From: Symbiodinium natans
Lineage: Eukaryota; Sar; Dinophyceae; Suessiales; Symbiodiniaceae
Assembly (NCBI GenBank): GCA_905221605.1
Contig: CAJNDS010002179.1
Coordinates: 1,013,026 to 1,077,025 of the forward strand
DNA length: 64,000 bases
Reading direction: 5' to 3'
Below the pieces are notes generated by a model. That model ran no database searches. It worked only from the letters and a program-made list of their open reading frames with translations, and was not told where the DNA came from. A program made the position numbers and the translations under genes. Positions 56,400-64,000 of this stretch are shown here, piece after piece (position 1 is the stretch's first letter; every line of letters starts with the position of its first letter).

Positions 56400-57060
56400 G
56401 ACACTACAAGCAGCCGGAAAAAGGAGCGCGGAAAAAAAAAAAAAAAAAAAATCAAGGCTCGAGAAGCTCCAGCTGCCCAAGAACTTTTCTGGCCAACAGC
56501 GTGGAGAATGACCCGAGCAGCAAAACCACGGTGCACGCCACCAGGCGTGGCCGAACAATGGCGACCAAACAAACTGATTTGCCCACTCAGGACATGCACC
56601 GCGAAGGGGTCCCAACCGAGTTCACCCAAAACGGCTGAATTGGGTGCGCCTGCTGGCCAACACAGCAAGCGCCGCCCCAGCTGGCGCACATGCTTATCCA
56701 AGCGCTGTACAGACGTGTCAGCAATGAAAAAGCAGCACCATGGGTCATTGAAGGCAGCACATATGACTGAAATAGGCTTCGGCGAAAACTCGTGTGCAAA
56801 CCACGGTTTTCTGCCCAGGCAATGCATTGGTGGAATTTGCCTGTGCTTTTAAAGATCAACCTGTCGGTTTGCTTGTTCTACCTTCTTGAAGCCTGGAAAA
56901 GGACACCCAAGTAGTGATACTCAGGGACGACAGGGACAAGACCTGAAGCACGAACCGAAAATCACGAGACCTACAGCCGACGGCAAGAACAGTTGTCTTA
57001 TCGGGGCCTATGCCAAGGAGAAACATCTGCGCTAGATCCCGTGCCCATACCCTAAACGTC
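56400..57060 (-). pseudogene. Fragment of a second LINE-like family, RT thumb
   Basis: Minus strand frames read GPDKTTVLAVG near 57.0 kb, LFQSYVLPSMTHGAAFSL near 56.75 kb and GAPNSAVLGELGW near 56.62 kb. These resemble the post-YADD and thumb parts of another non-LTR family. At least two frameshifts. A 19-base A-run at 56432-56450 (plus strand) may be a remnant poly-A of an inserted copy. Confidence 0.4.
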
Positions 57061-57979
57061 CGTCGGCTTTCTAGGAATTACGACCTTCGACAGCGCAGCC
57101 GAACAAGCAAGCCATTCTGATGTCAACGACGGTGATCCTATTTGCCCTGCACCAGGAATCGCAGCGGTGGAGGAAGCCTGGCGGATATTAGGCGCAATCG
57201 ACCTGGATGACGCCTACGCTGCCAGACGTCCTTCACCCACGCCGCTGCACGGGGAGCCTTGGCTCATGCACAGAGACGTCCGTGCGAGGAGCCCGCGCAG
57301 GCAAACCTGTAGTGGGGTGCATGCTCATGTGGTTGGACCAAAGGCGCGGCGCGCCGGTTCTGCTTTGCGCTGTTGGCAATGATGGAGGCGGCCTCGGCGG
57401 GTGGGTTGCGGCATAGGACGGCGTCGATCGCGTGCTTCCTCGGCACGTTTTTGTGCCGCCATGTGCGTGCAACAAGGCGGATTGCAGCACCAAAGCAAGC
57501 TACCATCAGCGCCGCGAGCTCAGCGACCGCCCGTGTCATGCGAGGTTGCTGTGCTAGGCGCATGTGGCTTGTCGGAGTCGCACGCCAGTTCAAAAAAAAA
57601 ACATGGAACCGCAGGCGCCTTCGCAACACACAGAGGCCTGTTTTCGTGCAGGCATGGTATGGCATGGTACCTTCTCGGCTCCCGGCCAGGGTCAACAGCA
57701 CCCCCCGTTTAAGCCTTCCGCAGGGCCCCGCGGTTCGCTGCCCAACTTCCCTAAGCCCCACATCCATCAAAGGCTTCTAACTCTTCCTGCGTGAATGAGC
57801 AGTGCTCTCATCTTGGGGCACCGTTTTTTCTAATTACATCTGTGCTAAGGCGCAACTCCCGTTCACGGCGGCCCTGGGTATCCCTGGGTTATCCGCTTCG
57901 CCAATGCTGGCTTCGGCGTGGGTGCAGACGTCGCACAGCGCATGGCTCCCGCGCCCCTTCTCCGTGCGAGCTGGCCAGG

Positions 57980-58230
57980 CACGTGCTAGCGCTTGCAAGC
58001 GACCGCAGACAGCTCGATGTCGTCGTGTAGGGTGCCGCGCCCCGGATAGGTTCTCTGTGCTGCGACGCCACGCTGGTTTCACCCTTGACACGGGGTGGGC
58101 AGCCGCAGCCCGGCGCCGCTGCCGTGTTGCGAGTGGCCGCGGGGGCACCCAAGGTGGCCGGCGGCGCTCGGGTTGGCAGAGCGGGTCAGCGGCCATGCTG
58201 GTCGCGCCGCTGGGCCCAAGCCTTTCATCT
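57980..58230 (+). pseudogene. LINE-like element, third C-terminal fragment
   Basis: The plus strand reads DRRQLDVVV, a stop, then SLCCDATLVSPLTRGGQPQP, the same block as at 53.7-53.9 kb in the opposite orientation. It is in-frame over about 40 residues, then loses similarity. Confidence 0.5.
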
Positions 58231-58559
58231 GCTTCAGCAGCAAGCTTTTGTGCTGCTAGTGCTTCCGATGGAAATGCATCAGTGTCCAGGGCGAAAAAAG
58301 AGGGCACGTGCGCAAGGCATGAAGTAGGCTCCAATCATCGCACCCGCAAAGGCATGGATGGTTGGGGCCGCGGTGACGGGCAGCACGGCCATCCAAGAAG
58401 GGATGATGGCCACCCCTAGCCAATGTCCATTCCCTGACCACCGAGGATGGCAGCCGAGAAGCATGGACGTTTTGTGAAAAATCCATGTCAGGATGACACG
58501 TGGCAAGCCAGTGGTGTCATTGGATGGATGCAATACTTTTGACTGCCTGTCCCGCGCGG

Positions 58560-59190
58560 TTGCCCTGTCGTCCGGATGTTCGACGTTCGTCCTTCAACCT
58601 ACTTCTGGTGGGACGCGAGAGGCTGGCGCCGGGACATCAGGCAAGGCGAAGGCTGCGAGCAGCACGATGCGCTGGCCCCAGCCCTGTTTGCCCTTGGACC
58701 CTCGGACAACACGCCGCTGTGCTGCGCCCCGACGAAAGCCGATTTTTTCTCACACTTTTTTGCGTCTGCCCACGTCAGGTCCGAGTGCCCCATTCTGAAC
58801 GACTTGTACGTCCTCACAACAGCAGGCCGTGCCCGCGACGGGTTAAACACGACCGTACACAGTCGCCACAGCATCGCTGAGCTGGGCGGCGATGTGTGGC
58901 ACAGCGACAATCCACCGTCTGAACGAGGGATCGCCGTTCAGGGCTCGCCCCTCGGCCACCCCGAATTCACAAGCGCCTGGGCTGAGCAACGTGTTCACAC
59001 CGAGCGTCAACTGCTAGACCACTTGCCGTGGCCTACACGCGCACATGACGAGGCCATCTGGCATACGGTGCAAAAGTGCTTGGGGCGCGTGTTCCGAGCA
59101 GGAAGCAATCGGGGGGCTTCCAATCGCAGGCCCGATGAGAAAAATTATTGCGACGACAACTCTTGTTTGCAGGTGGTTTCCGACTGACTT
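58560..59190 (+). pseudogene. LINE-like reverse transcriptase palm fragment with altered active site
   Basis: One open frame reads STYFWWDARGWRRDIRQ, GEGCEQHDALAPALFALG, ILNDLYVLTTAGRAR, ELGGDVWHSDNPPSERG and GSPLGHPEF, in the order of a reverse transcriptase palm and thumb. The catalytic pair expected as LDD is LND (first Asp changed to Asn), and the loop before the Cys cluster is deleted, so the enzyme is dead. Confidence 0.55.
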
Positions 59191-59258
59191 TATACAGACT
59201 CTCCCGTCGACCACATTTGGTCAAGTTCCCCGGTCTGCTTTAGCACACATTTAGCTGG

Positions 59259-59690
59259 TCACAAGTTCCGCAGCTGCACCTGTGTCACGGGACACACAGG
59301 CGTGGCTCGCTTGGCGTTGAAGGTTTCCATCAGGGACATGTCACCCCGGCTGGGCCCATCAGACGGGTTCGACTTCGAAGGTACCCTTGCATGCCACATG
59401 AGCGTGGGGGACGTCTCATCGGGGCACTCGAGCAGCAACAACAAATCGCGCCACTGTTTGACAGACGCGGATCCCTTGATAGCAACATCGAGCGCAGTGT
59501 AGTTGTCGATGAACGTCATCAACCTCCTTCCCTCGAAGTACGACTTCCAGGCGCGGATGCCCACTACGACGGCGTAGAGCTCCACTAGGCCGATCACATG
59601 CGACTTCCCATCCGCGCGCCACATTTCCAGCACGTTCTCAGGAACAGCACAACCAAAATACTCAGCCCGCTGACTACGCCCGGGCCACAA
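59259..59690 (-). pseudogene. Retroelement RNase H domain
   Basis: Reads VELYAVVVGIRAWK, TFIDNYTALDVAIKG and HARVPSKSNPSDGPSRG. With MFTDGA at the end of the previous frame this supplies the four RNase H carboxylates (D, E, D, D). The last motif NPSDxxSR is like that of DIRS and Ty3-type RNase H. A frameshift near 59.70 kb separates it from the RT. Confidence 0.65.
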
Positions 59691-59701
59691 GAGCAGGCCC
59701 C

Positions 59702-60313
59702 CTATGGCGGCAGGCGGGATACCAAGCTTGGCATGCCCCTCTCAAGAGCGCCATCCGTGAACATGAGGAACGGGAGCTCCCCCCGAGAGGCAAGTAAGGT
59801 ACGGGGCCTGCCCCGCGTGAAGCGTTCCTTCAGAAGGTTCAAAGCCGCCAGACCACTGGGGTCTAGACTCACAGGTACTTTGGAGGTATGCACCAAGGCT
59901 CGAACATCATGCAACGCCAAATGCCCCGCTCTCCCCCAAATCTGAGCATCGGCATACTGAAGTTTGCCGACGAAGGAAGGCAGGTGGGCCGGGATGACTT
60001 TCTTGTCGCGACACGCCGCCTCCAGCACTGGCAACAACTCAGCAACCCGGCTATCCTTGTTCTTAACCTGGATCACCCCTTTAGGAGCGCCAGTCAAGTC
60101 CACCTGGACGCCTAGAACTTCCGCTTTCACATCAAAGGGGAGGAGTTTTTCCTTAGCGTGATCAAACCCCAACAACTTTAGAAAGCCGACCATGCAGGCC
60201 ATGGTCGAGGACGCGCACAGGGAGTGCGATATCAGCGGAAAGTCGTCGAAATAGTTCGACCAGCAAAGCCCCAAGTGGCACCCCAAAGCGTGGATAAGGG
60301 AACTGCATCGCAA
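59702..60313 (-). pseudogene. Retroelement reverse transcriptase, C-terminal half
   Basis: Begins around the catalytic loop, NYFDDFPLIS (YxDD present), followed by LLGFDHAKEKLLPF, EVLGVQVDLTG and LPSFVGKLQYADAQIWGR, the usual thumb and connection of this RT type. It ends with MFTDGALERG, the first RNase H motif, then a frameshift and stop. Confidence 0.7.
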
Positions 60314-60728
60314 GAAGGACGGGACGCTCGCTGCCCCCCCAAAAGGAGAGCGTCTTCATGATGTAGCACTCCAACGCCATACTCCGAGGGTTCCGGAGGC
60401 ACACGATGGACTTGTTGTGATCCATCGGAGACAAGGGGAGCTGCTTATACGCTGATTTTAGGTCTAGCGACGACATGCGCAACTCGGCCCCGGCATCTGA
60501 CCAAGCGTGATGAACCTTGCCCGACAGCACCTGGCCTGTGGATAAAGTAAAGCGGTAGGCACCCCTATCCCGGAAGTATGCAACCAAGGTATTAGCCGAC
60601 CACAACACATGGTCCATGGCAGACAAGGTGACCCGCTCAACACTCGAAAAGCAGGAATTGACCTCATTCTCACGCAGGTCGTCGATGGGGCGCAGTTTCG
60701 CCCCCTGACGCACGGCAAACCTCCGCAC
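60162..60728 (-). pseudogene. Retroelement reverse transcriptase, N-terminal half
   Basis: Reads RRFAVRQGAKLRPIDDLREN and MSSLDLKSAYKQLPLSP, i.e. the fingers and the first catalytic Asp of the palm, then LSFWG just before a frameshift at about 60.3 kb. The continuation is in the frame of 60313-59702. Confidence 0.7.
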
Positions 60729-60819
60729 AGGGAGCCATTCTCCTAGGCGATCGCTGACTTCGGCAGGGGAAAGGGGGCCCTCCAGCCATCCTTTGGTGTC
60801 GGCCTCCTCACGAGTGATG

Positions 60820-61140
60820 TCACACAGCTCTTGAACATACTACCGGTTCTGACTCCAGTCGCTTCAAAATGCCTTCCCTGATCTTCGGAGCCCTGCGCAT
60901 GAGTTGGCACTCATCCTGCGAAGCGACTACCAAACCAGCCCTGAATACACCAGACTTCGTGGCAGGGCCTACGAGTCGGAAACCCTGGCACACATCTGTT
61001 GCCCTGTCCGGCCATTGGATCTCGTCGACAAGGTGCGCCAACAGGGCCAGATGTTTCCCTTTCAGTATGCCTTGCACATCAGGATGAAGCTGTTCTTTCA
61101 TAGTCACTTCTGACGCAACGACTTGGCCAGGTCCTGCCAA
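60820..61140 (-). pseudogene. Retroelement linker upstream of the RT
   Basis: Reads LHPDVQGILKGKHLALLAHL, DVCQGFRLVGPATKSGVF and ends in a stop at 60820. This block regularly precedes the RT in the dinoflagellate elements as I recall them. No catalytic function is apparent. Confidence 0.5.
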
Positions 61141-62480
61141 TGCTTCAAACGCGTCAGCCTCAGCTTCGTCAAGTCCATTGGTGACAAGGAAAGCTGCTCA
61201 TGAAGGGCGGTGATCAAGTAGTCTGGCAGGTGGGCCAGCGAGTCGAAAGGGTGACAAAGCCTCCTCGCCTCTTCTACAAAGGACAAGGGATCCCACTTAC
61301 CACCTCCCCTATTCTCGGAACGCAGAAGCTTGCTCCCAGCGGGCAAAAGACCTCGAGGAGTCTGCAAATCCCTATGCAGGCATTGCTTGCCGTCAAGAGA
61401 CGGCAGCGCGGGCAAAATGCTGGAGACGGTATGCTGGTACTCGGGGATGACCTGCGGATGCAGCCGGCCCCGGGGTTGACGGTAGGCCCTCGGCACCAGA
61501 GGAGCAGCAGAACCTAAGGGAAGCGCCCGCTCACGGCACACGTGTTCAGCAAAATCACAAACAGCATGGCACGGCTTTGGTGGGTACTCAGCTTCGAGGG
61601 CCGTGGCAAAAGACCCATCTGCTTCCTGTCCCCACGGCTCCTGTTCATGATCTCCCGGACACCTCAGACACAGTCCAGGCCATCGAGCGCTACCCAAAAA
61701 GCTGGTACGCTTTAAACGCCGGCCCCCAAACGCACATGACTCGCAGTGCGAAAACCGTCCGAGCTTGACGAGCTCTGCAAAACAAGGCAAGATCCAAAGC
61801 AGGCTGCCGGTGGGGTTTTCCACCATCCAAGGGATATTGCGCTTACGTGCCGGTAGCAGGAACTCCGCCAAGCACTCGTACAAGGCATTGGCCTTCTCAA
61901 CCTTGAACGGGTTATGCGGGGACAAGTCCGGCACTCCATAGGGATACGTATGCATGCGCAACACAGGCGGGCCCATTGACCCGTCCGCCAGCGGGATTTC
62001 CCGCACTGCGGAACAAGTCCCACACGGGGGCGCGGCGAACAAGAGAGCCACCTCTCGGTTCTCTAGGATGTACCCCAACGTGCTCCACGAGGATGGAAGG
62101 CTCAAGTCTAAGACAGTGATCTTGCTTTTGGGTGTGTGACGGTTCAAGGCATGATCAACCGCAAGGGTCGAGAATCCACGCGTAGAAGCCACGCTGCTCA
62201 GCACCGCGGATCCGGCGCACAACTCAACAAGAAGAGGGCCATCACCCGGCAGAGATACCGAATCACCGACCTCCGGGGCCCTGCTCTCAGGGATTTGCTG
62301 CCCATCATCGGCCGTATCAAGCATTGAAGGATGTTGCGTATCCGTGGATTGACCATCGACCTCCGGGGCCCTGATCTCAGGGAGTTGCTGCCCTTCCTCG
62401 GTCGTCACGGGGGACTGAGGGCCTACCGGGGACTGTGCTCCTGCTGGTCCAGGCCCAGGAGGTCGACGCAGGCTTGGGAC
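61104..62480 (-). pseudogene. Retroelement cytosine-C5-methyltransferase-like domain
   Basis: Continuous frame with SAM-binding motif LLVELCAGSAVLSS (motif I), FAAPPCGTCSAVREIP (motif IV, PPC with the catalytic Cys), WMVENPTGSLLW (motif VI, ENP where DNMTs have ENV) and CAFGGRRLKRTSFLG (motif VIII-like). The order and spacing fit C5-methyltransferases that use the Cys of PPC. The target recognition part is short or absent. Two near-identical repeats (QQLPEIRAPEV, QQIPESRAPEV) form the linker before it. The true reading frame enters near 62470 from the oxygenase frame, so the first 60 residues of the 512-codon frame are out-of-frame shadow. Activity on DNA is inferred, not shown. Confidence 0.65.
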
Positions 62481-63270
62481 AACCCCGTTCAGGCATGTCA
62501 CATGGAGGCAGGTTGAAGCCGAGACCTGCCACAACGGCAGCATCCTGACTGGAAAGGTTGCGAAGGAGGCCAACCGTAAAAGCAACCATGACCAGCCGCG
62601 ACCCTTTCCAGGGCAATGTGAAGTGTTTGCAATGTTTTGCATCGAACAGCCAAGGCTTCGCAGCTACATCCAAGCAAAACCCTGACTCCTCGGTTCCATC
62701 GCACACGTGTCGGTCGGGTCCATCCTGGTGCACGACAAACAGTTGACCTCCCGAAAACAGAGTGATAGGGACAATCAAGTTTGGCACTGGACTGTTGCGC
62801 GAGTCAGCATGAGGCGCAACCTGTATGTTGCGGAACAGGGCAACTGTTGAAAAGACGTGGTCAGCATACACCAGCCGAACTGCGTCGGTCAAAATTCGAC
62901 AAGCATGAGGGTATCTGTGCGTGGCGGCTCGAAGCCCCGTAACCCCTCCATGATTGTAGACACCGACTTGGAAACTCTTTGCACCTGCTTGGGCCCCGTC
63001 GCGGGGCGGTTCCTGCACAGGCGCTTGCTCAAGCAACTGCAAAATGCGGTCGCATGGGTTCAGAGAGGTGTCGTCAAGTAAACTCTTGCAAAAGGAATCG
63101 AAGCATTCTTCTGTGACATTGGAAAACGAAACCGACTGTACAGGTTGAGGCGGCGCCTCAATCGCACACTTGCGATCGCCCACAGGCGTCTCTGCCATTG
63201 CGCGACACATTCCCCGAGGCATCCTCCTCGGGTTCTGCGGGCCGTTCATGACCCGCCTCCTCCTTCCCAT
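62400..63270 (-). pseudogene. Retroelement 2OG-Fe(II) oxygenase-like domain
   Basis: ATG at 63270, 11 bases after the Gag stop. The first 100 residues are low in similarity. Residues about 101-255 hold a domain homologous to that in the copia polyprotein: VGVYNHGGVTGLRAATHRYP, PHADSRN (His154, Asp156), VPITLFSGGQLFVVHQD, HCKHFTLP (His216) and GSRLVMVAFT (Arg225). The Arg follows the distal His by nine residues in both elements (copia His1998, Arg2007). The pattern HxD...H...R is the iron and 2-oxoglutarate site of double-stranded beta-helix dioxygenases (TET/JBP, AlkB, prolyl hydroxylases). After GLGFNLP the frame is lost to a frameshift near 62470. Substrate unknown. Confidence 0.65.
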
Positions 63271-63273
63271 GCC

Positions 63274-63966
63274 CTAGTCACTCCGCCTTGGATGCCCGTC
63301 GTGGGCATTCCGTGGCCGGATGGTTGCCATGGCATTTGGCAACAGCGCAAACGTGTAAGCCGCGCTCACACTTGTTTCCCGTGACCTTGCGCTCGCATTT
63401 CTTGAGCGAGTAGTCAAACATTTCTTGAGCGAGTAGTCAAAGCACACGGGGTTCCCACGGGAGGTACTGGCAACACAGCCGAGGCGCAGCAACTGGGCCG
63501 GAACAATGCCTCCTCCTGACCGCTCACCGCGGCCCTTGCCCTTGCCCTTGCCCTTGCCCTTGCCCTTGCCTCGGCCCTTTGAGCCCAAGCGGCGCTTCTT
63601 GGTCGGGGAGCCTTCCTCGTTCCATGCTTCCTTGGCAGCAGCAGCCAAAGGCTTGCGCTGGATCATCGAGAGGAACTCACTGCTCTCGATGCATGCCTTG
63701 AACTCATTGTCACATGGCCGGCCACCGGCGGTGGCTTTGATCCCCGCCCTCGTGCGCTCCGCCAGCAGCATGAAGAACCGACGGTCCGCTGCCTCGATCT
63801 GCCCCATCCCGACAGCTGCAAATCCAGGAGGAGTCGGCATCAAACGATGTTCGAAGTACTTCTCGATCAACTGATCGTGCAGCTTATAATCGAGGATATT
63901 AGCTTCATTTGGCAGTAGCGCACCTGGAGCTCTGTGGCCGTCCCGCAGTCCCGCAGGGAGCTGCAC
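63274..63966 (-). pseudogene. Retroelement Gag-like protein with broken zinc fingers
   Basis: Open from the window side; contains LIEKYFEHRLMPTPPGF, RRFFMLLAERTRAGIKA, a (GKGKGK)n basic run and PVCFDYSLKKC, the start of a Cys-rich finger region. A 23-bp tandem duplication (63396-63418 and 63419-63441) shifts the frame exactly inside that finger, so the following Cys/His residues are lost in this frame although they are still encoded in the alternative one. The basic run is nucleic-acid-binding-like. The stop is followed closely by the ATG of the oxygenase frame. Confidence 0.6.
63396..63441. repeat. Exact 23-bp tandem duplication in Gag
   Basis: CATTTCTTGAGCGAG... repeated twice back to back with no mismatch. 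Because 23 is not a multiple of three it breaks the Gag frame. It is a clean recent mutation. Confidence 0.95.
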
Positions 63967-64000
63967 CTTGCTTCGAAGACATCTTGACCTGGCCGTGAGC

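Larger units (their letters stand above)
59259..64000 (-). mobile_element. Decayed retroelement: Gag, 2OG oxygenase-like, C5-methyltransferase-like, RT, RNase H
   Basis: Reading the minus strand from right to left: Gag-like frame (63966-63274), oxygenase-like domain (63270 to about 62460), methyltransferase-like domain (about 62470-61104), linker (61140-60820), reverse transcriptase (60728-59702) and RNase H (59690-59259). Frame changes occur at least five times, so this copy is not functional, yet most key residues remain. No LTR, tyrosine recombinase or integrase was seen inside the window; the 5' end lies beyond 64000. RT and RNase H style recalls DIRS-like elements, but class is uncertain. 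Cytosine methyltransferases captured by dinoflagellate retrotransposons have been reported; the added oxygenase is the unusual part. Confidence 0.75.

Noticed and set aside
63506-63874. Plus-strand Pro-Leu repeat open frame
   Set aside because: Antisense of the Gly-Lys run in Gag.
1-64000. tRNA, rRNA, snRNA or spliced-leader genes
   Set aside because: No convincing cloverleaf, A/B box pair or the dinoflagellate leader CCGTAGCCATTTTGGCTCAAG-type core was seen by eye; a tRNAscan or covariance search was not possible.
59259-64000. Calling the methyltransferase element a DIRS element outright
   Set aside because: RT and RNase H look DIRS-like, but no tyrosine recombinase, split repeats or ends are in the window.

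Overview
This window looks like nuclear DNA of a dinoflagellate, most likely a Symbiodiniaceae relative. The reasons are: dozens of short interstitial tracts of the plant-type telomere heptamer TTTAGGG/CCCTAAA; many small exons with AG|G acceptors and frequent GC or GA splice donors; host genes that all lie on one strand; and retroelement families (copia with a CCCH-type Gag finger, LINE-like pieces, an RT element linked to a methyltransferase) of the kind known from these genomes. No rRNA, tRNA, spliced-leader gene or CRISPR array was recognised.

Layout. (1) 1.3-19.7 kb, minus strand: a multi-exon PIF1-type DNA helicase. One of its introns carries a complete copia retrotransposon in the opposite orientation (2448-12209: 265-bp LTRs differing at one base, 5-bp target duplication, one open 9-kb ORF). 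(2) 20-26 kb: mostly satellites and telomere-like tracts, plus two exons of an RNase H1-type hybrid-binding domain (23.3-23.9 kb). (3) 26.3-27.6 kb: a secreted, membrane-anchored Cys-rich protein. (4) 29.9-34.9 kb: tandem GT61-type glycosyltransferase paralogues. (5) 37.7-39.6 kb: exons with three PAM2-like motifs and a partial oxygenase-like segment. (6) 44.0-46.7 kb: a THUMP/UPF0020-type RNA methyltransferase. (7) 47.3-52.7 kb: XPF/ERCC4 nuclease with an intact GD...ERK...D active site. (8) 53.3-59.2 kb: broken LINE-like pieces in both orientations. (9) 59.3-64.0 kb, minus strand: a decayed retroelement whose order is Gag, 2OG-Fe(II) oxygenase-like domain, cytosine-C5-methyltransferase-like domain, reverse transcriptase, RNase H; it runs off the right edge.

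The most interesting signal is that two unrelated retroelements here (the young copia and the methyltransferase element) carry homologous double-stranded beta-helix 2OG-Fe(II) dioxygenase-like domains with HxD, distal His and Arg in matching positions. In one of them the domain sits directly upstream of a DNA-methyltransferase-like domain. Dinoflagellate DNA is rich in 5-hydroxymethyluracil and 5-methylcytosine, so a retroelement-borne base-modifying module is an attractive, untested idea.

Exon boundaries were read by eye from splice consensus, phase and family similarity remembered from knowledge. No alignment or database search was run.
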